64,000 bases of DNA from Streptomyces sp. HSG2 (GTDB lineage: Bacteria; Actinomycetota; Actinomycetes; Streptomycetales; Streptomycetaceae): positions 3,286,001 to 3,350,000 of the forward strand of contig NZ_CP066801.1 in the NCBI RefSeq assembly GCF_016598575.1, in the 5' to 3' direction. Positions 39,422 through 47,491 of this stretch are shown here, piece by piece. The notes under the pieces were generated by a model, which saw nothing but the letters and a program-made list of their open reading frames with translations, was not told where the DNA came from and made no database searches. Position 1 is the first letter of the stretch. Each line of letters starts with the position of its first letter. A program made the position numbers and the translations under genes.

Positions 39422-40437
39422 TGGCCGACGAGCGCAACCCGTGGCCGGAGGACGGGACGGACGGGTCGCCCCCGGAGGAGGGGGACGCCGGCGCGCTCGC
39501 GTCGCCCCCGGAGGAGGGGGACGCCGGCGCGCTCGGCGCCGTGTCGCCGGAGCGGGCGGCTCGGCTCGCCGAGATCCTCGCCGGGCTCACCCCGAGGCTC
39601 CCCGAGGTGGAGGGGGAGTACCCGGGGGAGGCGGCAGCCGTCGCCGCCTTCCGCGATGCTCGGCGCGCCCCCCGCCCTGGGAACGCCCGCCCGGCCGATC
39701 CCGGAGCCGACTCGGCCTCCGAGGCATCCGCGTCGCCCGGCGCCGACATCGTTCTCCGGCACCCGGACCGGCGCCAGGACCTGGGCCGGGACGGCGGCGA
39801 CGTCCGGGTTCGGCGGCCCCGTGCGAGGCTGCGGCGGGTCGCTGCCGCCGCCCTGGCGGTGGGTCTGGTCGGCGGGGGCGGTGCCGTGGCGGGGACGGGG
39901 GTCCTGCGCGCGCCCCTCACCGGCGATCACCCCATCCCGGAGATCTCGGCCACGGGTGCCGCGACCCCCGAGCCCCCGGTGTCGCCGAGAGCGGAGTCGA
40001 CCGGGCTGGGCTCCGTCCCGGTCGCGACCGCCGAGGAGACGGGGCCGGGCCACCGCGGTGCGGGCGGCACGGCGGACGACCCGCCCGCGCTCACGGAGAG
40101 CGGATCGCCCACTCCGGCATCGCCCACTCCGGCCGGCCGCGAGAGCGCGACCGACCGGCGAGGCGAGGAGGGCCGAGGCGACCGGTCGCGGTCCGCCCAG
40201 GACGACGGCAACGATTCCCGGACCCCGCGAGACGCCTCCGCCGCCGAGTGCCTGGGCGTGACGACGCCCCCGGGGACCGAAGGTGCCCGAGGGCGGACGT
40301 CGGACGGGCCGGACGCGGACGCGGGCCGGTCGGAGGATGTCTGCCGTCGGGACTCCGAGCCGGGTTCCGACATCGATGCCATGGGGCTCCGACGGGCCGC
40401 CGGCGGGTCGGGGTGGGCCTCCACGCCGCCGCCGTGA
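39421..40437 (+). CDS. Single-pass membrane protein coupled to the ECF sigma factor (possible anti-sigma factor)
   Basis: A 338-residue protein. The acidic N-terminus has a 12-residue unit repeated twice (SPPEEGDAGALA). A short helical block 'ERAARLAEILAGLTPRLPEVEGEYPGEAAAVAAFRDAR' (about 42-80) follows, then one TM helix near 143-164 ('VAAAALAVGLVGGGGAVAG') and a long Ser/Thr/Pro/Glu-rich outer region ending with Cys residues. No zinc-type anti-sigma motif (HxxxCxxC) is visible. TGATG overlap with the sigma gene is the main reason to suspect a sigma-binding role. Confidence 0.8.
   Translation: MADERNPWPEDGTDGSPPEEGDAGALASPPEEGDAGALGAVSPERAARLAEILAGLTPRLPEVEGEYPGEAAAVAAFRDARRAPRPGNARPADPGADSASEASASPGADIVLRHPDRRQDLGRDGGDVRVRRPRARLRRVAAAALAVGLVGGGGAVAGTGVLRAPLTGDHPIPEISATGAATPEPPVSPRAESTGLGSVPVATAEETGPGHRGAGGTADDPPALTESGSPTPASPTPAGRESATDRRGEEGRGDRSRSAQDDGNDSRTPRDASAAECLGVTTPPGTEGARGRTSDGPDADAGRSEDVCRRDSEPGSDIDAMGLRRAAGGSGWASTPPP
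39465..39535 (+). repeat. Tandem duplication of a 36-bp unit inside the sigma-partner gene
   Basis: A 35-nt sequence (GTCGCCCCCGGAGGAGGGGG onward) occurs at 39465-39499 and again without mismatch at 39501-39535. The period is 36 bp, so the duplication keeps the frame. Perfect identity at the DNA level indicates a recent event or a site prone to slippage. Confidence 0.9.
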
Positions 40438-40794
40438 GGTCCGCCGAGCCGGTCTCCGTGAAAGAAATCGCGCAGGGTGTGACACTTTCGACGGCCCCGG
40501 CGCAGTAGTGGGTGAGCCGACTGGTCATCGGCTGCCGCCGAGCCGGGGTTCCCCCCGTACCCGAGGCTCGTGCGTTCGGCGCGGGCGGGACACGTTCCCC
40601 CGGTCCCGTCCGCGCCCCGGCCCTTCCGCCGGCACGAGCCGCGCCGCACCGCGAGGCCCGGCCCCCCCGTCGGTTCCCGCCCGACCGGTTTCCCGACGGC
40701 GAGTGAACTCGCTCTCGACGCACGGTGAATCACCCGCGCGCCGGCGTGGACCGTGGGCGGGTTCGTCGCTTGGCGATCTTCTGTTCACTCGTCG
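40438..40794. other. Intergenic region, no recognised gene
   Basis: The start of this 357-bp stretch is less GC-rich (GTGAAAGAAATCGCGCAGGG near 40458) and may hold a regulatory site of the sigma locus. No open frame with convincing codon use and no clear hairpin was found. Confidence 0.35.
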
Positions 40795-40823
40795 TTGAAG
40801 TCCGGTTGGGCTGCTCCTAGAAA
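40795..40823 (+). promoter_or_regulatory. Promoter of the nonulosonic-acid cassette
   Basis: TTGAAG (40795-40800) and TAGAAA (40818-40823) are 17 bp apart, a good HrdB-type promoter, about 22 bp before the GTG start. A second hexamer, TACCGT (40832-40837), lies 7 nt before the GTG and could give a leaderless message. Confidence 0.6.
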
Positions 40824-40844
40824 CACGCTCCTACCGTCCTCGGT

Positions 40845-42224
40845 GTGCCAGAAAGTGCGACCAAACCCCTGCGGACCGCCGTTCTCGCCGACTCCGACAC
40901 CCGGTGGAAATGGGGCGCCCTGACCGCCCGCCGCCTGACCGGGAGCCGTTCCGGCGCGGCGGGTGGCGCCGGGGACACCGGACCGACCGACGCGAGCGAC
41001 CCGGCCTCCCGCCTGGACGGCTACCTGCTGCGCGGCAGGTCGACCCCGACGGCCCGCCAATTGGCCGAGGTCGGGGTGGCCGCTGACAGCCTGCGCGAGG
41101 TCACCGCCGTGGAGTTCCTGCGGGAGATGAGGGACGCGTCGTACGACGTCGTCGTTCTGGCCCTGGTCGGCGGCGGTGTCCAGGCGATGCTGCACGGTCT
41201 CGGTCGCTCCTGGGAGGCGCGCTCCGCCCGCCCGGTCGTCGTCACCGGCTACGTCGGCGTCGTCTACGAGAAGCTCACCGACGGTCTGCTGCTGCGGCAC
41301 GGCGCGGACCTGGTGCTCGCCAACTCCCTTCAGGACGCCGAGCGTTTCCGCGCCGTCTACGAGGGGGTGGGCGCGGACGCCTCCTCCGTGACCGAGGTGG
41401 CCCTGCCGTTCCTCGGTGGCGCCCCCTACACCGACGCGCACGACCCGTACACGGTCGTCTTCGCCGCCCAGCCCTCGGTGCCGTCCTCCCGCGCGGACCG
41501 TGTCTACCTGCTCGACCGGTTGATCCGGCACGCCCGGCGACACCCCGAGCGAGAGGTGCTGCTCAAGCTGCGCTCCCGGCCCGGCGAACACACCACCCAC
41601 ATCGAGGACCTTCCCTACCAGACGCTGGTGGGCGACGCCGACCCGCCGCCCAACCTCCACCTGGTGTACGGGCACATGGGCGAGGTGCTGGACCGCGCCG
41701 ACCTGCTGGTCACGGTCAGCTCCACAGCGGCCATGGAGTCGCTGCACCGGCGTGTCCCCACCGCGATACTCACCGACCTGGGTGTGCGGGAATCCCTGGG
41801 CAACCACCACTTCGTCGGCTCCGGCTGCCTGACCTCCTGGGATCGGCTCGACGCGGGCCACAGGCCCGAGCCCGCCCCCGAGTGGGTGGCCCGTCAGGGC
41901 GTGGCCGCCGGGGGCGACCCGACCGGGGCGTCGTACGCCGGCGCCTTCGACACCGCCCGGGAGCGCGTCGCCGAGCTGCTGGCCCGGCCGGGCGGCCTGC
42001 CGCCCCTCGCCCCGTACTACACCGTCGAGACCGCGCCCGGATACCTGCCCGGCATCCTGGCCCGCCACCACCTGGGCCCGGACGGCACCCCGCGTCCCGG
42101 CGACGCCGTCGGCGGGCCCCGGCCGGGCCTGGCGCGACGGATCGTCCGCCGTGCCGCGCGCGGTGCCTACCGCCACGGGGTCCAGCGGGTAGCCCCGCTG
42201 ATCCGGCGGATGGGGGAGCTGTGA
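40845..42224 (+). CDS. DUF6716 putative glycosyltransferase
   Basis: A 459-residue protein with a GT-B-like pattern: an N-terminal 'LRTAVLADSDTRWKWG' strand, a middle 'YDVVVLALVGGG', and a C-terminal nucleotide-sugar-type region with 'LHLVYGHMGEVLDRADLLVTVSSTAAMESLHRRVPTAIL' (about 269-310). That last segment resembles the end of CMP-sialic-acid/UDP-GlcNAc epimerase-like GT-B folds. It is the first gene of the cassette; its stop touches the next gene. It probably transfers or processes a nonulosonate residue; substrate not established. Confidence 0.75.
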   Translation: MPESATKPLRTAVLADSDTRWKWGALTARRLTGSRSGAAGGAGDTGPTDASDPASRLDGYLLRGRSTPTARQLAEVGVAADSLREVTAVEFLREMRDASYDVVVLALVGGGVQAMLHGLGRSWEARSARPVVVTGYVGVVYEKLTDGLLLRHGADLVLANSLQDAERFRAVYEGVGADASSVTEVALPFLGGAPYTDAHDPYTVVFAAQPSVPSSRADRVYLLDRLIRHARRHPEREVLLKLRSRPGEHTTHIEDLPYQTLVGDADPPPNLHLVYGHMGEVLDRADLLVTVSSTAAMESLHRRVPTAILTDLGVRESLGNHHFVGSGCLTSWDRLDAGHRPEPAPEWVARQGVAAGGDPTGASYAGAFDTARERVAELLARPGGLPPLAPYYTVETAPGYLPGILARHHLGPDGTPRPGDAVGGPRPGLARRIVRRAARGAYRHGVQRVAPLIRRMGEL

Positions 42225-42256
42225 AGCGCGCCGACGCAGACCGAGGAGAGCCGCCC

Positions 42257-43549
42257 ATGTCCCGAACCGACGCAGACCGCACCGCCCCCGCACGCCGGGT
42301 CCTCGCGGTCGTCCCCGCGCGGGGCGGCTCCAAGGGCGTCCCGAGGAAGAACGTCACCCCCGTCGGCGGGGTGCCGTTGGTGGCCCGCGCCGTGCGGGCG
42401 TGCCGGGAGGCGCCGCTGGTGACCGACGTCGTCGTCTCCACCGACGACCCGGCCGTCGCCGCCGCGGCCCGCGAGGCCGGCGCGGAGGTCGTCACCCGCC
42501 CGCCGGCCATCGCCGGCGACACGGCCACCTCCGAGGCCGCGGTGTCGCACGCCCTCGACACCTACGAGGCGGCCCGCGGGACCCCCGTCGACGTGGTGTT
42601 GCTCGTTCAGTGCACCAGCCCCTTCCTCACGGCCGAGGACGTCGACGCCGTGGCTCGCGCCGTCGCGGAGGGCGACGCCGAGACCGCCGTGACGGTGGCT
42701 CCCTTCCACGGGTTCCTGTGGCGGGCGGCGACCGAGGGAGGCGGGCAGGGTGTCAACCACGACAAGTCCTCCCGACCCCGACGCCAGGATCGCCCCCAGG
42801 ACCTGCTGGAGACCGGGGCCGCCTACGCCATGGACGCCGCCGGCTTCCGCGAGCACGGCCACCGCTTCTTCGGCCGGACCGATCTGGTGCGGACCGACCC
42901 CGCTCGGGTACTGGAGATCGACGACCCGCACGACCTCGCGCGTGCCCGCGCCCTGGCTCCGCTGCTCGACGGGGACCGCCCCGACGGGCGCGGCGCGACC
43001 GCCTCGGCGGCCCTTCCGACCGCGGGGGACGTCGACGCGGTGGTCCTCGACTTCGACGGAACGCAGACCGACGACCGCGTCCTCGTCGACTCCGACGGCC
43101 GGGAACTCGTCGCCGTGCATCGCGGCGACGGTCTCGGTGTCGCGGCCCTGCGTCGCCGCGGGATGCCCCTGCTCATCCTCTCCACGGAGGAGAACCCGGT
43201 CGTCGCCGCCCGGGGTCGCAAACTGCGGATCCCGGTGCTGCACGGCGTGGACCGCAAGGACCTCGCGCTGAAGCGGTGGTGCGAGGAGCGGGGCGTCGTG
43301 CCCGAGCGCGTGTTGTACGTCGGCAACGACGTCAACGACCTTCCCTGCTTCGACCTGGTCGGCTGGCCCGTCGCGGTCGCCTCGGCGCACGACGCGGTCC
43401 GGGCCGCGGCCCGCGTGGTGACCACCGTGCCCGGCGGCGCCGGGGCGATCCGAGAGATCGCCGGATGGCTCCTCGGCCCCGACCTCGGCACCGCGCCGGC
43501 CGCCGCCCCGTCCGGCTCCGACGCCTCACCCACCCCGCACACCCCGTAA
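42257..43549 (+). CDS. CMP-nonulosonate synthetase fused to a HAD phosphatase
   Basis: A 430-residue two-domain protein. Residues about 15-240 form an acylneuraminate cytidylyltransferase: 'VPARGGSKGVPRKNV' near residue 17, 'VVLLVQCTSPFLTAEDVDAV' near 115 and 'YAMDAAGFREHGHRFFG' near 195. Residues about 260-415 form a KdsC-like HAD domain: 'VVLDFDGTQTDDRVLVD' near 263, 'LLILSTEENPVVAARGRKL' near 304 and 'GNDVNDLPCFDLVGWPVAV' near 356. So it can activate a nonulosonate with CMP and may dephosphorylate the 9-phosphate precursor. ATG 42257 has GAGGAGAG 6 nt upstream; a GTG at 42221 overlapping the previous stop is the alternative. Confidence 0.88.
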   Translation: MSRTDADRTAPARRVLAVVPARGGSKGVPRKNVTPVGGVPLVARAVRACREAPLVTDVVVSTDDPAVAAAAREAGAEVVTRPPAIAGDTATSEAAVSHALDTYEAARGTPVDVVLLVQCTSPFLTAEDVDAVARAVAEGDAETAVTVAPFHGFLWRAATEGGGQGVNHDKSSRPRRQDRPQDLLETGAAYAMDAAGFREHGHRFFGRTDLVRTDPARVLEIDDPHDLARARALAPLLDGDRPDGRGATASAALPTAGDVDAVVLDFDGTQTDDRVLVDSDGRELVAVHRGDGLGVAALRRRGMPLLILSTEENPVVAARGRKLRIPVLHGVDRKDLALKRWCEERGVVPERVLYVGNDVNDLPCFDLVGWPVAVASAHDAVRAAARVVTTVPGGAGAIREIAGWLLGPDLGTAPAAAPSGSDASPTPHTP

Positions 43550-43558
43550 GGAAGCCCC

Positions 43559-44497
43559 ATGAGCACCGACGCCCGGATCCGCTCCTTCGGTTCGCGCGAG
43601 GCCGGCCCCGGCCGCCCCGTGTACGTCACCGGCGAGATCGGCATCAACCACAACGGCGAGCTGGAGAACGCCTTCAGGCTCGTCGACGCCGCCGCCGAAG
43701 CCGGCTGCGACGCCGTCAAGTTCCAAAAGCGCACCCCGGAGATCTGCACGCCGCGCGACCAGTGGGACATCGAGCGCGACACCCCCTGGGGTCGGATGAC
43801 CTATATCGACTACCGCCACCGGGTGGAGTTCGGCGAGGACGAGTACCGCGAGATCGACGCGTACTGCCGGTCCAAGGAGATCGACTGGTTCGCCTCTCCC
43901 TGGGACACCGAGGCCGTGGCATTCCTGGAGCGGTTCGACGTGCCCGCGCACAAGGTCGCCTCCGCCTCGCTGACCGACGACGAACTCCTGCGCGCCCTGC
44001 GGGCCACGGGCCGCACGGTCGTCCTCTCCACCGGCATGTCGACCCCGCGCCAGATCCGGCACGCGGTGGAGGTCCTGGGCAGTGACAACGTCCTGCTCTG
44101 TCACGCCACCTCGACCTACCCGGCCAAGGCCGAGGAACTCAACCTGCGGGTGATCGACACCCTGCGGCAGGAGTACCCCAACGTCCCGATCGGCTACTCG
44201 GGTCACGAGACGGGTCTGCAGACCACGCTGGCCGCCGTCGCCCTGGGCGCCGTCTTCGTCGAGCGCCACATCACCCTGGACCGGGCCATGTGGGGCTCCG
44301 ACCAGGCGGCGTCGGTCGAGCCGCAGGGCCTGACCCGCCTCGTCCGCGACATCCGAACCATCGAGGCGTCCCTCGGCGACGGGGTCAAGAGGGTCTATGA
44401 GTCGGAGCTGGGGCCGATGAGGAAACTGCGCCGTGTCCAGGGGGTCGTCGCCGAGGCGGAGATCGCCCTGGCGGCCGGCGAGCCCCTGGGCGTCTGA
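43559..44497 (+). CDS. neuB: NeuB-type nonulosonate (sialic acid/KDN) synthase
   Basis: A 312-residue synthase that condenses phosphoenolpyruvate with a hexose (N-acetylmannosamine, mannose or a 6-phosphate) to a nine-carbon 2-keto acid. The NeuB barrel is complete: 'GEIGINHNGELENAF' near residue 26, 'DAVKFQKRTPEIC', 'ASPWDTEAVAFL', 'VLSTGMSTP', 'LLCHATSTYPAK', 'IGYSGHETGLQT' and 'VERHITLDRAMWGSDQAAS'. The C-terminal antifreeze-like (SAF) domain of typical NeuB is absent; the protein stops about 40 residues after the barrel. AAGGAAG precedes the ATG. Confidence 0.92.
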   Translation: MSTDARIRSFGSREAGPGRPVYVTGEIGINHNGELENAFRLVDAAAEAGCDAVKFQKRTPEICTPRDQWDIERDTPWGRMTYIDYRHRVEFGEDEYREIDAYCRSKEIDWFASPWDTEAVAFLERFDVPAHKVASASLTDDELLRALRATGRTVVLSTGMSTPRQIRHAVEVLGSDNVLLCHATSTYPAKAEELNLRVIDTLRQEYPNVPIGYSGHETGLQTTLAAVALGAVFVERHITLDRAMWGSDQAASVEPQGLTRLVRDIRTIEASLGDGVKRVYESELGPMRKLRRVQGVVAEAEIALAAGEPLGV

Positions 44498-44548
44498 CAC
44501 CCCGGACCCCACCCCCTCCACGCCCTACGACGGGACGGTCGTACGCCG

Positions 44549-45619
44549 ATGAGCCCCCGCGCCGGGAAGGCCGGCCACCGCACCCTCGCCTTCGTCGAGA
44601 GCCCGGTACAGCTCCTCAACACGCTGGAGTGGGCACACACCCGTGCCCCCGGCGCGGGGCTCACCCTCGTCGTCCTCTCGCCTGTCGACCCCATGAGCCG
44701 GGGCCAGCTCCGCCGCATGGCCGACCTGGCCCGGGACGAGGGCCACGACGTCCGCTGGGAGGAGGCGCGCGGAGGGGTCACGGCTCCGTTCCACACCGTC
44801 GGAGGGCTGCGTCCCGCGCTGCGGGGCGCCGACCGGATCGTCATCGGCGACCCCTTCTCCCGCTATGTGCAGCTGCTCTTGTGGATGGGGCGCGCCGACG
44901 AGCTGGTCGTGGTCGACGACGGCACGGCCACCATGGAGTTCGTCGGCCAACTGGTCCGGGGCGAGCGCCTGGTGCGCTGGCACCGCAAAGGCGGCCGGCC
45001 CGCTCCCCGGGATCTGCTCTTCGCCCCGGTCTCGGCGGCGGCGCGGCGCCGGCTCACCCCGGCGGGGAACCGCGCCGTCGAGATCTTCTCCGCCATGCCG
45101 ATCGGGGACGCCCCCGCCGGTGTCACCGTCACCGCCCACGCGTTCGCCTGGACCCGGGAGCGCTTCGGTCCGCCGCACGTCACCCGCAGCGCCGACCTGG
45201 TCGGCACCTCCCTGGTGGAGACCGGTGTCGTCGACGCCGAGCGGTACCTGGCGGCCGTCCGCGCCCTGGCCGAGGCCCACGGTGCCGGTCGGTACTTCGC
45301 CCACCGCCGGGAGAGCGCGTCCAAGCTGCACCGACTCGGGGTGGAGACGGGCCTGGAAGTGGTCCGCCCCGAGCTTCCCCTGGAGATCGTCGCGCGGCGG
45401 GGACCGGTCGGGCGCACGATCCTGAGCTTCCCCTCCACCGTCGTCCACACGCTTCCGCTCGCCCTGGTCGGCACCGACGTCGAGGTGGCCGTCTGCGACA
45501 TCGAGCCCGGCTGGCTCACCCGGAACGCCTCCCCGAGGGCTCGGGGCTTCCTCTCCGGTGTGACGGGTTCGGCGCGGGGGGCACACCGGCTCCCGGCGGT
45601 GGCGGGGACGGTCGGGTGA
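44549..45619 (+). CDS. Polysialyltransferase-family (GT52-like) glycosyltransferase
   Basis: A 356-residue protein with the N-terminal 'TLAFVESPVQLLNTLEWA' signature of bacterial alpha-2,8-polysialyltransferase-like proteins. 'IVIGDPFSRYVQLLLWMGRADELVVVDDGTATMEFVGQLV' (about 92-132) follows, with the Asp-Asp-Gly-Thr active-site pattern. Further on are 'YFAHRRESASKLHRLGVE' near 251 and 'SFPSTVVHTLPLAL' near 294 (the HP/SS-type CMP site). With the NeuA/NeuB genes it likely polymerises a CMP-activated nonulosonate into a cell-wall glycan. It ends the cassette. Confidence 0.82.
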   Translation: MSPRAGKAGHRTLAFVESPVQLLNTLEWAHTRAPGAGLTLVVLSPVDPMSRGQLRRMADLARDEGHDVRWEEARGGVTAPFHTVGGLRPALRGADRIVIGDPFSRYVQLLLWMGRADELVVVDDGTATMEFVGQLVRGERLVRWHRKGGRPAPRDLLFAPVSAAARRRLTPAGNRAVEIFSAMPIGDAPAGVTVTAHAFAWTRERFGPPHVTRSADLVGTSLVETGVVDAERYLAAVRALAEAHGAGRYFAHRRESASKLHRLGVETGLEVVRPELPLEIVARRGPVGRTILSFPSTVVHTLPLALVGTDVEVAVCDIEPGWLTRNASPRARGFLSGVTGSARGAHRLPAVAGTVG

Positions 45620-45892
45620 ACCTCGCACCCGCCCCACGCCGCGGCCGGTCGCGGCGATTCCCCGGGGAACGGGGCCCGCGCTCCCGGGCGTGGTCGGTCG
45701 CCGTCCAGGAGTGGCGGGGCGGTGGGGCGGGTACCCGGCAGCATCGCGCGCGGCGAGCGGAGGTGAGACTTGTCGGGAAAGGGAGCGAGTGTACCCAACC
45801 GCGTCGGTACATATGCGCGGGGCGGCCGTGTTTTCTTCCCCTGACGGGCTGAACTTTTGTTGATCGTGGGTCAACGGGCCGCCTCGTCGTCC

Positions 45893-45898
45893 TACCCT
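45893..45898 (+). promoter_or_regulatory. Putative -10 of the M20 amidohydrolase gene (leaderless)
   Basis: TACCCT is followed by 7 nt and the GTG start at 45906. The region before it (GAACTTTTGTTGATCGTGGG, 45851-45870) is unusually AT-rich for the chromosome. Confidence 0.4.
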
Positions 45899-45905
45899 GC
45901 AAAGG

Positions 45906-47147
45906 GTGAAGCAATTGACCCCCCCAGAGCCCGAGGCAGATCTCCTGAGCGGAGCCGTGCTCCCCGGCACGCTCCCCGAGGAGCTGCGCGCCGAACTCGT
46001 CGCCTTCCGGCGCGACGTGCACATGCATCCCGAGCTGGGCAACCAGGAGTTCCGGACCACCGCCGCGATCAAGGAGCGCCTGACCCGCGCCGGCCTGCGG
46101 CCCAGGGTCCTGCCGATCGGCACCGGGCTCGTGTGCGACATCGGGGCGAGTGGAGGGGGGTCGGGCGGACGACCGGAGACGATCGCCCTGCGGGCCGACA
46201 TCGACGCCCTGCCGATCCCGGACACCAAGACGGACTGCGCCTATCGCTCGACCGTCCCGGACCGGGCCCACGCCTGCGGGCACGACGTCCACACCACCGT
46301 CGTCCTCGGCGCCGGCCTGGTCCTCGCCGAGCTGCACCGCCGAGGGCTGCTGCCGCGTCCGGTGCGGCTGGTCTTCCAGCCCGCGGAGGAGGTCATGCCG
46401 GGCGGCGCGGCGGACGCCATCGAGGGCGGCGTGCTGGAGGGGGTGCGGCGCATTCTCGCGTTGCACTGTGATCCGCGCGTGGACGCCGGGCGGATCGGGT
46501 TGCGGGAGGGCGCCATCACCTCCGCCTGCGACCGGTTGGAGGTGTCCCTGGACGGCCCGGGCGGCCACACCGCGCGACCGCACCTGACCACCGACCTGGT
46601 CACCGCCGTGGCCCGTGTCGTCACGGACGTGCCGGCGCTGATCTCGCGGCGGGTCGACACCCGCAGTGGCCTCGCCCTGACCTGGGGTCGTGTCGAGTCG
46701 GGGCACGCTTCCAACGTGATCCCCCAGCACGCCGAGCTGTCCGGGACCGTGCGCTGCCTCGACCTCGAAGCCTGGCGGCAGGCGCCGGACGTCGTGGTGG
46801 CCGCCATCGACGAGGTGGCGAACCTGCATCGGGCCAAGTCGCAGATCACCTACGTCCGGGGCGTGCCCCCGGTCGTCAACGAGCCCTCCAGCACCGAACT
46901 CCTGCGCCGCGCCATGGTGGCCCGGCGCGGTACCGAGTCCGTGCGGGGGACCGAGCAGAGTCTGGGCGGCGAGGACTTCTCCTGGTATCTGGAGCGGGTG
47001 CCCGGGGCCATGGCCCGGCTGGGCGTCCGGTCCCCGGGCGAGCGGACCGTGCGCGATCTCCACCAGGGCGACTTCGACGTGGACGAGCACGCCATCACGG
47101 TGGGTGTGGAGTTGCTGACGGCCGCCGCGCTGCTCGACGGTGTCTAG
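45906..47147 (+). CDS. M20-family amidohydrolase (N-acyl-amino-acid or hippurate hydrolase type)
   Basis: A 413-residue metallopeptidase-like hydrolase. Metal-site motifs are 'FRRDVHMHPELGNQEF' near residue 36, 'ALRADIDALPIPD' near 96, 'HACGHDVHTTVVLGAG' near 121 and 'FQPAEEVMPGGA' near 157. The lid domain has 'GPGGHTARPH' near 218, and the end has 'SLGGEDFSWYLERVPGAMARLGVR'. Family members cleave N-acyl amino acids, indole-acetyl or hippuryl conjugates; the substrate is unknown. It stands alone with its own promoter and a strong terminator. Confidence 0.9.
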   Translation: MKQLTPPEPEADLLSGAVLPGTLPEELRAELVAFRRDVHMHPELGNQEFRTTAAIKERLTRAGLRPRVLPIGTGLVCDIGASGGGSGGRPETIALRADIDALPIPDTKTDCAYRSTVPDRAHACGHDVHTTVVLGAGLVLAELHRRGLLPRPVRLVFQPAEEVMPGGAADAIEGGVLEGVRRILALHCDPRVDAGRIGLREGAITSACDRLEVSLDGPGGHTARPHLTTDLVTAVARVVTDVPALISRRVDTRSGLALTWGRVESGHASNVIPQHAELSGTVRCLDLEAWRQAPDVVVAAIDEVANLHRAKSQITYVRGVPPVVNEPSSTELLRRAMVARRGTESVRGTEQSLGGEDFSWYLERVPGAMARLGVRSPGERTVRDLHQGDFDVDEHAITVGVELLTAAALLDGV

Positions 47148-47250
47148 GTGAGTCGGCCGGCGGACGCCGTCGGTTCGGAACGGGGGGCGCGCGCCTCGGT
47201 GGTCTGAGGGCCCCGCGCGGGGTCGGCCCGTCACCGGGGCCCGTGCCGTG

Positions 47251-47300
47251 CCGGTTCTCACCCGTCGCGTCGCCCCGCCGGCGCGGCGGGTGAGAACCGG
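47251..47300 (+). terminator. Terminator after the M20 amidohydrolase gene
   Basis: A 19-bp stem with a single G-T wobble (47251-47269 with 47282-47300) and a 12-nt loop, in the 344-bp gap before the nucleoside operon. Confidence 0.85.
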
Positions 47301-47404
47301 GGGAGGGCGTCACCCAGAGCCACCCCCCGTTCGCGCCCGGCGAGGGCTTCCGCCCACCGGCTGTGGGCTTGGGCACGGGCGGATAACAAGAAGGACAGAA
47401 GGGG

Positions 47405-47433
47405 TTTTCAGGCAGGTCTACGCGCGTTAATGT
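47405..47433 (+). promoter_or_regulatory. Promoter of the nucleoside uptake operon, overlapped by an operator-like palindrome
   Basis: TTTTCA (47405-47410) and TAATGT (47428-47433) are 17 bp apart. The near-palindrome CTACGCGCGTTA (47418-47429) covers the spacer and the start of the -10. A perfect version, CTACGCGCGTAG, recurs at 48659. The leader to the lipoprotein gene is about 50 nt and can fold (CGAAGC...GCGCTTCG). Confidence 0.6.
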
Positions 47434-47491
47434 GCGGCGAAGCCAGCGCCGTAGCTGAACTCCGGCGCTTCGTATGACAGGAGCAGCACAC

